Below are positions 25,187-39,132 of a DNA stretch of 64,000 bases, piece after piece (position 1 is the stretch's first letter; each line of letters begins with the position of its first letter). This DNA comes from Paramecium pentaurelia (Eukaryota > Ciliophora > Oligohymenophorea > Peniculida > Parameciidae). A program made the position numbers and the translations under genes. The notes under the pieces were generated by a model. That model made no database searches. It had not been told where the DNA came from and saw only the letters and a program-made list of their open reading frames with translations. The DNA lies in contig CAJJDO010000058.1 in assembly GCA_905183005.1 (NCBI GenBank), positions 127,706-191,705 on the forward strand. Direction: 5' to 3'.

Positions 25187-26647
25187 ATGAAAATTTTTAA
25201 GATCCTAAAATCAATGGATGTATTTGGTGCAGCACTGTTTTAAAGGGTTGATCAGAATGCTTAAATATATAAAAGTATATTTGGAGGTGTAATATCACTA
25301 TTAATTTTTTCATCAAGTTTGGCCTATACAATATGGGAATTCTATAAGTGGAATACTTACCAATTAAATCCTAAAATATCGACATTTCTTTATGCATCTG
25401 ATTTCTCATTATTGGATTAGAATTATGGAATTGTTAAAATAAATTATTGGAAAGACAATATTGATACAATTGATCCTTTTGAGAACAGAATTTTAATACC
25501 ACTAATAAGTTATACTGAAAATTATATTGTTGTTGATACTTAGGTATTAAAATTTTCAAATGAAACAAGTTATAATGGAAATTAGTTTCTAATTCCTTAA
25601 ATGAAACTTGGATTTTCATAAATAAATGGTTCTTTAATGACGACATCTGAGATGTACATATACTTTGTTAAATGTTCTGAAGAACTACTGAATGAGAATG
25701 AAAAATGTGCTTCTTAAGAAATAATTGATGATTTCTTTAAATAACCTTTAAATACAATAGTCATGCAAATTCATTACAATTAATTAAATTCTAAAGACGC
25801 ATCAATTGAATAAAGTGTTTAAGAGTTTTTAATTTAAGTTGAATAAGAAAACTGCTATACATTGAATACATATCTTCAGACAACACATTATGAAGTGAGA
25901 AATTAGTTTCTTTTTGGTGAACCTTATTATTATGAATTTGTTAATGGAGTCTAAATACAACCTCAAACTAATTCTTTACATTATTGTAAATAAGCTTTTG
26001 GTTATGAAACATATTCTGTAATTTATATTGAGATGAAAGGGAATTAATTCAAAACAATATTAGAATATCCAAATATTGCAGATATATTGGCAAATATTGG
26101 TTCAATAGTATCAGTACTATTTATGGTTAGATTCATAATTATATAATTAAATTCTTATTTTTTACATTAATAGGTTATAAGTGATTTAATCTCATTTTAT
26201 TATCCTCAATTTTAACATATTAAGATATTTAAAAATTGGAGATTTCAGATAATTAAAGTTTAACTAAAAAATGAGTAAATAGATATTAGAGAATATGAAT
26301 AGTTCTATAGAAATATTAAAGGTTAAATGGAATTGAAAATGACACTTTTAAATATACTATATGAAATATCAAGACTGTATTTTTTAATAAGATCAATTAA
26401 AATAAGAGAAGAGATAGAACGATCTCACTAAATTGGAATTAGTTTAAGTTCTATTTATCAATAGAATAATGAAATTGAATCTTCTCCAAAATCTACACCA
26501 AGAAAATCAGAATAACTTTTATTAAACAATTTAGATGTTAATATATTATCTCTTACTCAAAGAAAACATTAGAGATTGGAAAGTATTGAGAATGAAATTC
26601 CAATTGAACAGAATGATTTCTATAGTGTTAACAGTATATATTCTTGA
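25187..26647 (+). CDS. Two-TM membrane protein of a ciliate-specific type
   Basis: A frame of 487 codons from ATG 25187 to TGA 26645. The N-terminus MKIFKILKSMDVFGAALFQR is followed by SIFGGVISLLIFSSSLAYTI W, the first TM. A large, probably lumenal or extracellular part with two or three Cys follows. A second TM is near IADILANIGSIVSVLFMVRF. The cytoplasmic tail is charged and Ser/Gln-rich (SSPKSTPRKSEQ). A candidate 48-nt intron (GTTAG...AATAG, from just after SVLFM) would keep the frame, but reading through also works. The topology resembles ciliate proteins distantly related to the ERGIC/Erv41-46 arrangement; I cannot assign a function. An 82-bp-deep minus-strand frame inside it is a shadow. 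Confidence 0.7.
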
Positions 26648-26859
26648 AATATAATAAATCATTTTCATTTAAGGTCTCATTTTTATTTTATTTAAAGATA
26701 AAATTTCATTTTTATAAAAATAATAAGATTTTACTTAATATAATTGTTAATTTATTCTTATATATTATACATATTTATATTTGATTTGTTATTGATATTG
26801 ATATTTTTTTATTATTATTATATTTATGATGAATATTTGAATTTATTATAAAATTTACT

Positions 26860-29800
26860 TAATTTAAAAAGTATAATCGATATCTTTTTCTATTAAGTTT
26901 TCTTCTTCTTATAATAATAATAAATTTTAATTAGTAAAATAAATTGGTTAATAATATTCTTAAATTTTTTAATTTTAAATTAATAAAACAATTAATATAT
27001 TTGATTAAAATATCAGATCAAATTTATTATTTAAATTATAATAGATATGATTATCAATGTATATCTTGTCTAAACTTTAAAAGATGTAGTTCTGTAGTAT
27101 ATTGTTTATGTCTAGGCAAGGACTCAGAAGTAAACAAAGTTGTTAGAGATCTTATTTAATATAATTACTTTACTTTTATTATTCTAATTATAATTTGGAA
27201 ATATATATTAAATGATGTCTTAATTTATAAAAATTAGATCTTAGTCTTTGTTCTTTTTAATTCCAAATATAAATTTTATTCTTTAGATATTTATCTAAAC
27301 ATGAAGTACATTAAAAAATATTAAATATCTTTGACAATTAAATTAAAAATTATCTTTTATATTTCTTATGATATAATTTAAGTAAACTGTTTATAAATGG
27401 AAAACTTAATTTAATACTAAGCAATACTAGAATCATCTAAAGAATAAAAGAAAGTACAATATTATCTTATTATTCACAAATATACTTAATTACAGCTAAA
27501 AATATTGAAATAGAGCATATTTAACATGCTTTTACATCTATTTTATTAAAATTTTAAATAATATAAGGTTGTTATTCTAATGCATATAATTAATAAAATA
27601 ATAAACATAATCCTAAAAGTGAGGCTTTTAAATAAATATTTGTCTCAAAATAAGTTAAGATAATAATCACAGATGTCTTTTTGGCTAATTTAACCCATTC
27701 CCAAAAAAAGTTTGAATTATTATATTCATTAAATAAATAACAAAAATGTTTTCTAAATTAAATAGATTCTATTTAATCTCTTTTAACATACAATAACAAT
27801 AAAAGTGAAAATGGTAATAGCCATCCAATTAATCCTAAACCTGGAATAATAAAACTTATCATCCATTTAATATGATCTGATGTACCAAATTTTAATGATA
27901 CATCACCTTATATATAATTAATATTTGAGATTTATCTTTTAGCCAATAATGAAAAAAATCTAATAAATATAAATATATACTATTTAATCAAAGCAGCATA
28001 ATTAGATACATACAAATAAAGGGCAGTTATTGATATAATGCTAGCATCAAATTTTTTTTTATAAAGTAATTCAATAAATAAAAATCCTAAATATATTAAT
28101 ATAAGTAATGAAAGCATCAATATAAACATTGTAATAATTCTGAGATATATTAATTCTATATTATGAATCTATAATAAAAAGCAATCTAAATTATTAGCCA
28201 TGAAATAAGATGGATTACTAGTTTAATCAATAAAACTAAATGAGAATGTAAAATTGATATTTAATGAAAATATGGCAGAAAATATCCATAAATAATTCAG
28301 AAATAATTTAATTATTATACTTCCATGATCTATTTAAGATTATATTAATACCTTAATTGAGTTTAAAAATAATATTAGAAAATCTTTGTCTTAATTTACA
28401 AGAAATATATAATTTATTTGATTTTTCAATACTACTTAATGTAAGAATGATAGATCCAAGTGACCTAATTTAATTAAATATTAATTTATACCAAAGTGAT
28501 GCCACAATAAACAATAGAATTCTATTTGGTAGTTCTTCACATAATTGACATTATAAATTATATTAGTTTTTATAATAATATCCTTCTCCTCTAATATTAT
28601 ATTTATCACATTCTTCACATAACCCTCCTATATAACCAGAGAAACAAAGTTTATCACCAACAAACCACCCTCCTTTACATATATTAGGATACTTAAAACA
28701 ATATTCAACATCATCTGAATATTAATTTGGTCTCCAAAAACCAACTTTCAAGTTTATTTAATTAGATGTAATATTATAAAATTTATTTTTATCAAAAATG
28801 GAACATTTAGTTGAATTATATGTTACAGAATAATATCCTTATTTATATTAGCAAGGTTGACAACTATTTTATATATAAAATTCTCCTAATTGACATTTTA
28901 AAGTTGCAATTTTAATACCATAATATAATTCAGAAAGTGAATTATTGGGTTAGCAGATAATTAAAAGTTGTTATTATTAACCAATTTCCATATATGGATC
29001 AAATGAAAATTATAATTCTGAAATATCAAAATTACCAAATAGAGTGTTAAATTATATTATTTATGGTAACTTAGTATATTCAAGTTTATCATATGTAAAA
29101 ATTTATTCTTATATTTTACAAGTTGAATTTGTAAATTATATGAGTTTTTCATTTAAATTATTCTTAAAAGAAATTGAAAATTCTTAAATATATTTTTGAA
29201 ATGATTAATCATTGGGATTGAAAATGTGATAATTCTTAATTATTTAATTACTTGGTAGAACTAATAAATTAGTTATTATAACTTTTCCTTATTCAATAAT
29301 TTAATATGGATCTAATTGTAATATATTAATCTAAATATTATCAATATATTTTTAAATAGATAACATATCTTATTAATTTATAGACAATGATAAATGAGTG
29401 GGTAATTCTAATAAATTTGAGGGTGATAAGTTTGCTTTATTTAAAGATATAACAGATTTAATAAAATTATTTTCATTTATATTACTATTTCCTTAAAGAT
29501 ATATTCCACCAGCTTCATTAGCTTGATTCAATTAAATTTAAGAGTTTATTATGACAAATTCATTCTAATCTAATTATAAATTAAGACCTCCACCTTAAAT
29601 TTAAGCATAATTGTTTAACAACTTTGAATTATATAATTCTAATTTAACATTTTTAGTTTTAATCCCTGTTCCTGATCCTCCATTGTTCTAATAGAAAAAT
29701 GAATTTTTTATTCGAATGATTGAATTTAATTTATCACTTTATTATGCTAAAATACACCCATATAAGTTTACAGAGTTTAATAAACAATTAAATTCAATTA

Positions 29801-32800
29801 TATCAATAGAAGAAAAACTAATTAAATCAAATAAAAGAATTGCATTAAATAACTTTTAACTATTTACATTCATAGCTAAAATTGATGATAAAAATATTTA
29901 ATTAAGAATTGATTAGCTTTAAAAATAAATGAGTGATCCCTATTAATTTGTATCTTATATTAATTGTTAGAAAAATGTATCAAATCCAATATCATTTATT
30001 TTTAGACTCTATATTTAAATTTCATTTATTAAACTACAATTTTTATTAAGGATTTCTATATTGTTATAATTATATGATAAATTTAAAAATTCATTTTAAT
30101 CTAATTAAGTTATATTTTAAAATATTAAATCTTATATCATTACAGTATATTTATTATTAGGACTATGCCAAATATGTATAAGATCAACTTTTAGAATCAA
30201 TTAAATTTAAATAAAATAGATTTTTTCTATTTAAACTTTATAAGTATCAACTAACTTTAAAATAGAAGATGATAACACACCTTAATATCTGAATTATTTT
30301 ATAATTATAATACAACCTGATAAATTAATAATAGCATTATCATTTAAGATTTTTTATCTATCAATTAAGGATAATGTGTTAAATTTTTGAAGATATTACT
30401 TGAATTCTATTTTGTTTTATAGAATTTTTACATACTAAATTAATACTTTATTGTTTTTTATACTCATCAAAGAAAATTAAGTTTTAATTAAAAGGTTTGT
30501 AAGAGAGAAACAATTAAATATAGTAATATTTTTAATTACAATATTATTGATATTCTAAGATGGTATTATAAAAATTATTGGAGATGCAAACTTATTTAAA
30601 ATATCAGTAAAAAGTATATTTGTTAATTCTAGTTATAATAAACTGCTTTATGAGTTAATAGTAATACATCCTTCATTTTCAGCAATATTCAAATCTAAAC
30701 TTTCAATTTAATTAATTTCTAAGTTTTTTATATTTATTATTCCTTTTCCTTAAGTATGAATATTGAATAATTTGCTATTTAAAGTGAGTATATATTTTAA
30801 GATACCATTTATTATAGTACAATCTTCAGTTGTAAATGATAAAACTCCACCTGTATTTTGAATCTTTAATACTTTTAATAATATTGTATTTATCTAATTT
30901 TAACTTATAATATTCTTTATTTCAAATAAGGAATACAGAGTTGTTATATTTAATATATTATGATTTTAGATTTAGAATTCAAATAAATTAATTATTTTAC
31001 TATTAATGTAAATAAAAGAACTTGTAGAATTAGTTAATATATTCTATGAACATGATAAATTAGTTATAATCACTGTACTCTATTATGATATTATAAATAA
31101 TAGACTTGCTGTAGTTTGAGATGAATCATCTATATATTGATGATATACATTCTCTTAAAATTAGATATTATTAATAATTATTAATTGGCTCTTCTCAGAG
31201 TAAATTGATATTAATGAAAATATGTTTCTTAAATTTATTTTTAACAAAGTATTTTCAATAAATCTTAAATCTTATATATTGATGAATTCTTATTCTTTTG
31301 TTAATAAATTTGAAAAGATTTGAATAAAGGATTGATCAATACTCTTAAAATTCTTAATAGTTATATTTATAAATTATAAGGAATTAAATCCTTAAATATA
31401 AAATAATTAAGAATTGATATTAAAAGAATCGACACATTCTAATAATATTGGAACTTTATGTAAAGTTTATAAGTTTACAAAAATAGCATCTTACACTTTA
31501 ATATTTGTAATAGTAATTAAATTAAAGTAATTAAAATTATCAGAATTTGAAATTGATAAATTATAAATACTAAAATTATGACTATTAATATTAAATAGAT
31601 AATTAGATTAATTATCTAATTAGATTTTCTAATTCTAATTTAGATAAAAATTAATAAATGAAATACTTAATAGATCATTAGATATTGAGAAATCAGTTTA
31701 AAATATAGAAGAATTATAATGAAAATTATCTTCAAAGATTAATGAATTAATGATAACCTTACTTTCTAATTATTTAATTGGGCTTTTAAAAATTAATTAA
31801 GATTATATAAATTTATTACCCTTAATTGATATATTTTTAATGTTTAAATCTTTCTTAAATTCTATTATTTAAGTGAACTCAAATTTACTTAATAATATTG
31901 AAATATTAAAAAGAGTGAGGGAAACAACATTTGTAATTATTGAAGATTAGATAAAAACTGAATTTTTGATCATTAAGTAGTGAAATTAAATATTTGATGG
32001 ATTATTATAGTCAAATTCAAAATTTGCAATTGATGAATTTGTAAAATAGCAATTATTTAATATTAAATCTGATATAATAATCTTAGAAGTATTTTTTATT
32101 TTGAATAAAATAGTATTTGTAAATATACAATTTTCTATAATAAATTTGTTAATACTAAAAGTGGATTAAATTCCATTAGGAGTAATTTCAAAAATAGTTG
32201 AATCTAAAAAATTTAAATTATTGAATTCAAGATTTGTAAAATTAATATTCTAATAATTTTTAGATATTATTTTTAATTTTACTGGTTAATTCAAATCATT
32301 AAAAAATACTGAATTTGTAATTATTAAATCCTAAGGTTTATTATCATCATTATTTTAATATAATTATAATTACTATTATACTAAAAATGAAGTATCTTGT
32401 ATCCTTAAAGAATCAAAATTAATGACTGATATTTTCTAATAAAAGAATGATGGAGAATGATCTCCTTAAAAAACTAATTCAACAAATTGCATTGAAAATA
32501 TCTTTTATTTAAAAATATTTTTTATTATGTTTTCTTATGTTGGATCAGTCCCATAACAAAAGCCTTAATATGGTATTATTAATTGGAATTATTAAAAAGC
32601 CATTTCATTTAAATACTTGAAATTAAATAATGTTTCTAAATATTCTTGACTTAATGATATAAATAAACCATGACATATATTTTCTATCTAAAAATATAAA
32701 ATATTTATACTTCATTTTGAAACATAGATACACACTATTGATTATAACAATAGTTGGCAATTTGAGTATAAGGATCTATAAAAATATTTTAATTAGAAAT

Positions 32801-35714
32801 TGGTTTTATACATCTATATGTATATATTTCATATTCATTATTATTATTATTAAAATAAGGATTAATTTTCTAAATATTATTAAAATTGAATACATGTATC
32901 TCTTCTTTATTTCTACTTTGACACACTTAACAAAGTTGAGGACAAACAACACATTTTCCTTTATTCTATACTCTAAAGGGTTTCATATAATAATTTAAAT
33001 TGCATTTAGTACATTAAAATCCTTATTCTATTTACATTCTTTTACATACAGAACAATTAGGATCACAATATTTTTAGCAAGTAAATAAATTAAGTTCATA
33101 ACCTTCAATACATTTTAATGGTAAAATTGATCTATTTAAGTTAGACTATGAAGGAGGATATATATATTTATTAGGTAAGAATTATATTAAGAAGCTTTAA
33201 AGTAATTGCATCCAAGAATCTAATTTTGTAAAATCTCCTTCACTACAATATTTTGTATATTCTAAATTGCATTTATTACAATGACCAGTTATTACTGAAC
33301 TTGAGTATCCATCTTCACATATTATACATTTAATTATAGATAATGGTGTTTAATAACATTATTTACAATATGAAATATATTTTTGACAATTAATAATCTC
33401 AGGAGCAATACTAAAATCATCTACTGATGATAATGTACAAATTTCTTATCCTTATAAATTAATGAAAGCTCTTAAACAATTCGATATAGATGATTTTTAA
33501 TAAATGCATTTTCTTTTATTAAAATCAAAAATGAAACCATCCTAACATAATGAACATCCAACCTTATGAAATTCATCAATCTAAAAAGGTTAAAAGTCAT
33601 TATAAAGTGTGCATTTTTGTAAATCATTACTTTCATATTCAAAACAATACTAACAATTTTCTATTTAACAAATATTACACCCTTTCATTGATGTTACATA
33701 ATAAGGGGCTTGACATTTATTTTATTCAACTTATCCCATCATTAATTTTATACAAAGTCCATTTTTCAACTCAAATGCCTTTTAACATATTAAGCATGTT
33801 TTTGTTGTCTATGTAATACCACAAACAATACAACCAATTAAATTACAAGGTTAACATTCATTTGGATAATTAGAATTAGAACAAATAGTAGGATAATATA
33901 ATGTACTCAAATGATAATCTACAAAAACTTCATCAATTGTTTATAAATTATTATTTGAATAATGATTACATGATTTTAAATTTATTCCGTCAAACACATA
34001 AAATGTTTTGGTTACATCTTTAATGAATTCAACTGGACTATCATTTCTATCTAAAAATAGATTAGTTTAACAATATGGATCCTTAATCCAATTTAGAGGA
34101 TTATTAATACATTCAAGACAAGTTATCACATTTTCATTAATAAATGAAGGACTAGTCTAATTAAAATTGATACCATCTAATGCAATCTTATCTATATTAA
34201 AAATACCCTTGATTACATTTGAATCCTTAATCATATCTAATATTTAAATTAAAACTATTATGATCTTTACAATCCTCATCATCAATACTATTATAAGGGC
34301 AAACACAAGCTTTATGAGTTGATATGTAAATACGTTTAGATTTCTCAGAACATGATAAACAATCTGTATTTGTGGGACCGTCACATTCTTGACAACTATG
34401 ATGACAATTTTCTTATAAAATAATTTAATCATCAAGTATGCAATTAATAAATTATGAATTCCTGAAATTAATTACCAAATAATTTGAACTAGACTATAAG
34501 ATATTACCATATTATAATTTATATTATATCATATGGAATTAATTGACATGAAATGATTTTCCAGATTTATGTTTTTAATGACTATCAAAAAAAGTAATCT
34601 ATATTTCAATAATATTTTATCTTAAGATAACTATAATAAAGTGCCAGGAATTGATATTTTGTATATCAAATAATTATTCAATTAAAAATGGATTATTTGA
34701 GAAATCAAGATTATAGTAAGGAAAATTATAACTATATGTACTAAATTTTAATTGAGAATTAGTTCTAGAAAATTTATAAAATAATTGCATAGCTGACAAA
34801 TTATCATCCCTAAGTTTTTGATTTTCAAAATTACCTGATAATTTAATTAACTAATATAAAAATTCAGATGAATCTTATATCACTTTTTATATTTTAATCC
34901 AAGTTTAAAATACAAAAGAATCACAATTTATATTTGTTGATGCAAATGTTTTTATATCCATCCAATAAATGTCTATGTCAGGTAGGCTTTTAATTTAATT
35001 TTCTTAACAATAACATTAATCATCAAACATATTTTATAGATTAATAATCAACTCTAGATCAACCTTATATAAATAACCTTTATATTATGATAATAAAGTG
35101 ATTGAACCAGGATAATAGGAAAGCTTTGATACTCCTTCGATTAATATAATTTCATCACTTTTTATTATTAGACCACCTCCAAAAACAATTAATAAGTTCT
35201 CATCTAAATACGGAAATTAAATTTCTAATTTTTATATATCTATTGTTGTTACACCCTAAAGTAAATAATAAGTAAAACTATTCTAATGGGGATATAAGTG
35301 AACACCAAAAAAATACCAAAAATATTCATATTTCATTGAATCCAATTTAATCTCATATTTATATTATTATCCTGTCTTACTTATAAATTAAACAATCTTA
35401 TTAACTGTCATTGTTTAAATATTAATACAATCATAATAAATGAAATTTATTCTTTTGTTTTCACTTTCTAATGCTGAATTTAAATGGTAACAATGACTAT
35501 CAAAAATTCCAATAGGACCAGTTTATGATATAGTACTCAAAGGAGTATATCTACTCCACATTCCATAAATCATAATCTCTTCTTATTCAAAACTTTTTAT
35601 TGTACTACTAAATGCGAATGAATAGAATTATTAATCATTTAGAGTCCATATAAACAAACCTTGAATAACTAAACAAAATTGACATAAAATCAGATAAAGA
35701 TTCATACTTCGCAT
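26860..35714 (-). CDS. Giant secreted/membrane protein: Cys-rich modules, beta-helix-like repeats and C-terminal helices
   Basis: Starts MRSMNLYLILCQFCLVIQGL, a clear signal peptide. An N-terminal lectin/laminin-like part follows, then Cys-rich modules: CHHSCQECDGPTNTDCLSC, CLECINNPLNWIKDPYC, CNLIGCIVCGITQTKTCLIC. About 29-32.5 kb encodes long, regular Asn/Ile/Phe-rich repeats of the I.NS.F.N type that suggest a parallel beta-helix. Cys-rich text returns (CEECDKYNIRGEGYYY) before multiple hydrophobic helices at 27.4-28.5 kb, such as LLGLCLLFYQLYALEQ. The 3' end is uncertain: the frame stays open past 27170 with plausible acidic text (EEENLIEKDIDYTF) to about 26860, and no TGA occurs until inside the neighbouring gene. 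Introns were not all resolved. A large surface protein is inferred; no specific function. Confidence 0.65.
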
Positions 35715-36403
35715 CTTAATCTAATATATTTTATTTAATATATTTCATAAATCTAATGAAAAATCATAATTAATTATCGTTTATAAGTCATAATAATACT
35801 AAATTCTTAATGAAATTTATTTCAATTAATAATTAACAACTTAATAGTAATTTATTATTAAAAGATGCTAGTATGATATATATTAGAGATTTTAATTATT
35901 TTTAAGATAATATTATTGACCTCTTTAATTTAAATTCATGTAAATAGAACTATAATTTAATCAATAATTATTATCATTGAAATAATTAGTTGTATTTATT
36001 ATTATCATTTATTAAATAACTATGTATAGACATATAATTCAAAACTCAAATTTTATTTTATCTTTTATGAGCTGATCTTTGTTTCTTATTTTAAATATTC
36101 TAATCAACTTCTGGGTTTTTGATATTGTAAAAAATTAACATTACTAAAATTATAGATATAAATAGGTCTATTTAAACTTAAATCTCGTTGTATCTTTTAA
36201 TATATGTATATGTAATTAATATATTCATACTAAAATATTGGAAAAATAATTTGAATGGAAAAAATAGTGATTAAATTTAAAAAATTATAAAATTTCTTAA
36301 AATATAAATAATTTCTAAATTAAATTATTTTATATATTATAATTATTAAAACTTATAAGTATGTTTGAATTCTAATAAAAATTTCAATAATTATAATAAT
36401 TTA
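35715..36403. other. Intergenic AT-rich spacer between divergent genes
   Basis: About 690 bp between two divergent starts; it presumably holds both promoters. No motif or extra gene recognised. Confidence 0.5.
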
Positions 36404-37390
36404 ATGGAGAAGACACTTATTGTGGTTGGCTTAATATTGTTAGCAGGATCAATTTACAATCTTAATTATTAATTAGAAACAAACTTGATTTCACAATTTG
36501 ATCATTATTAATCTAATTTCAATAAGAAATATTTTGGATCAGAATATTTATACAGATTATAAGTATACTAGTTCAATCTGGCTGATATATAAACTAGAAA
36601 TTCTAAATATGGAACTAAAATCTTTGGCGAAACTTAATTTACAGATCTAACTGATGAAGAATTTAATTCAATATATTTAACTTTGAAATTAGAGCCATCT
36701 AATTAGGAAGTATAAAGATTTGAATTTAATATTGTAAATTCTACTCCAATAGATTGGAGATCAAGAGGGGCAGTCACTCCAGTAAAGAATTAAGGACAAT
36801 GTGGTTCGTGTTGGGCATTTAGTACTACAGGGGTCTTAGAAGGATTTTTCAAGGTCACAACTGACTAATTACCAGACCTATCAGAATAATAATTGGTTGA
36901 TTGTTCAACTATCTTCGACTATAATAAAGGTTGTGATGGAGGTGCTCCAATTAGAGCCTTGAATTATGTAAAAAGAAATGGAATTACAACACAAGCTGCT
37001 TATCCATATGTTATTATTATATTAAATATCTAGATTGCTGAATAAAATAAGAATTGTTAAATAAAAGGAGGTGTATATCATATTAGTGTTACAGTTTCAA
37101 TCTTTGCCAATGAAGCTGCTCATTAAGCTGCACTTTAAGAGGGTCCAATTTCAGTTGCTGTTTAAGCATCTGATTGGAAGAACTATAAACCAACAGGCGA
37201 TGATTATATCTTTCCAAGTTCTGCATGTACTGGAGATATTAATCATGCTGTTTTGGCTGTTGGATTCACTTCTGATGCTCTTATTATTAAGAATTCATGG
37301 GCTACATCTTGGGGAGTTGATGGATATATCTATTTATAAGGTGGAGTAAATACATGTAGTGTTTGGAATAATTCAATTGTTCCAAAATGA
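36404..37390 (+). CDS. Cathepsin-L-like papain-family cysteine protease (C1A)
   Basis: A preproenzyme of 320 residues, cutting peptide bonds in lysosome-like or food-vacuole compartments or after secretion. Seen: a signal peptide (MEKTLIVVGLILLAGSIYNL), an I29-type propeptide (FDHYQSNFNKKYFGSEYLY, FNLADIQTRN, FTDLTDEEF), and the mature start IDWRSRGAVTPVKNQGQC. The catalytic set is complete: oxyanion Gln in NQGQCGSCWAF, Cys136, His273 in DINHAVLAVG and Asn289 in IKNSWATSWG. The GCDGG motif and disulfide cysteines are present. One 24-nt intron at 37010-37033 lies after YPY. ATG 36404 is the only start that gives the signal peptide. It is the one plus-strand gene between large minus-strand genes. 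Confidence 0.95.
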
Positions 37391-37789
37391 TATTATAAAT
37401 ATATGAATAATCAATAAAGAAGTAAAAGGAAATTAATATTATTCATAATTTTTTTTTGATTATTAGTATTCACTCTTTAAATTAGTATATACAAATATAA
37501 TTATTAAATAATATCAATATTGGTTAATAGATTTTTGAATAATCAAATTTACTTTAATTTATAATTGATAGGATAATTGAGTACATAAAGTCAAAAACGA
37601 TTGTTATTTAGTTTGAAGATAGATATTCAAATGAGAATTATGAATTTTTTAGCAATTAATAAACTATTTGGAATTTAATTAAATTAATTCTATATTAAAA
37701 TCATATTTATTAATTTATAAAGTATATTAAAATGAATTATATGTATTAATTATAGAATGATAATAAATAAATAATGAAAATAGTTTTTC
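37391..37789. other. AT-rich 3' spacer between convergent genes
   Basis: About 400 bp between two convergent 3' ends. Nothing recognised. Confidence 0.5.
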
Positions 37790-39132
37790 TCAAACATATT
37801 CTATATTGGCAATTTCTACAAACTTTTCAACCTAATCTATGTAATTGTGCACTATTTTTAAAGTATATATCCAGAACAATATCAATTTTCAATTTAGAAA
37901 TAAGAGGGGTTGAAGTTTAAATATATAATTTTTAATGGTAGAGAATATATTTGGAATAACAATTTATATCATATTGGTAATATGGAGAGTCACAATCATT
38001 TTTAGGCACTACTACCATTTTTTTTTTTTTCCTTATTTACATTTTCTTGAAAAAATTAATGTTAAATCTGTTATAGAAATACTAATATCAGAGTTAAAAA
38101 TTCCTTAAATTTTAGTTGAAAAATTGAGCTCTGGAATTATAAATTCAAATGAATTTAACATTTTTTCTATATTTACATCAAAATTTTTGGATACAAATAT
38201 TTTATAGTATTTAAAACTTTAATAAAACCCTTCATCCCACTAAGTTCTTATCGCTCCATATTGATGATAAACTTATTATAAAACACTTCAAGCCCCTTAA
38301 ATTTATATATACATAGTTCAATTTGGTAGTTAGTCTAACTATCTACATAATTGTCTCTAATGATTCTTAATCTAAATGTAATTCCTTATAGATACAAAAT
38401 CCCTTAAAAATATGCTAATAATTAAGAATTTTCCTATCCTGTTTCAAAATTGAATGATTCAATATATGATGGAAAAGAAGTAGTATATATAGTTCCTTTA
38501 ATAGAAAAAGCATCTTTAGTACCAAGAAGTATTTAGTATCCAATTTAAGTACAATCAGTATTAGTCACTTTTGACACCTAGATTTTTATCATTAAGTATA
38601 CATATATTTGATAATTGAACGAACCTTAACATTCTATACATATCAAAGAAAAAATTCCTATAACAAAGTTTGGATTTGAATGAGAGATTTTAAAAATTCC
38701 ATTAACTGGATTAAATTAATTAAACCTTGAAACCACTTTTCGACCTAAGTCATCTATGAACATTATCTGAATCCAATTCCTTTATAAGGCGTTGAATATG
38801 GAACTTATATTTTGACTGTAAAACCTAACATTATAAAATTAAAATTCACCTGATCTTATTACATCCATTATATAAAACCAATATCCTTAAACACTTCCAG
38901 AATCCAAATCAAAAACTTAAGTAATAATGAATACTTCTGGAATATTGGTAAATCTTGACGCAAATTTAATTGTGCTCTAGAATGATTGATTTGGAGTTAA
39001 AAAAGCAAATAATATGTTGTTTTTTTCCCATATCCACTTATAGAATGTCTAAAAATATCCACTTTAAAATGTTATGAGACAGTAGGAGGTATTCAGTAAT
39101 AAGTCTATAGAACAAAATAACATATAGATCAT
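37790..39132 (-). pseudogene. H-type-lectin-like protein gene with frame disruptions
   Basis: Starts near ATG 39132 (MIYMLFCSIDLLLNTSYC). The first domain runs FQSGYFQTFYKWIWEKNN, FAFLTPNQSFQSTIKFASRF, TNIPEVFIITQVFDLDSGS, which fits the ligand-binding H-type lectin fold (GalNAc-type sugar recognition), a family expanded in Paramecium. A second segment (GQENSQLLAYFQGILYLQGI) follows. Around 38270 the frame shifts by one base: EVFYN is followed by VYHQYGAIRTQWDEGFYQS in another frame, with a TGA between. A third shift is needed to reach VEKFVEIANIEYV before TGA 37790. A 13-A run also occurs near 38010-38030 in sense orientation. Either the gene is decaying or there are sequencing errors in homopolymers. 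Intron solutions I tried did not restore the frame. Confidence 0.5.

Noticed and set aside
26944..27159. Plus-strand ORF with non-ATG start and three close cysteines
   Set aside because: It is antisense to the likely tail of the giant minus-strand gene and has no ATG.
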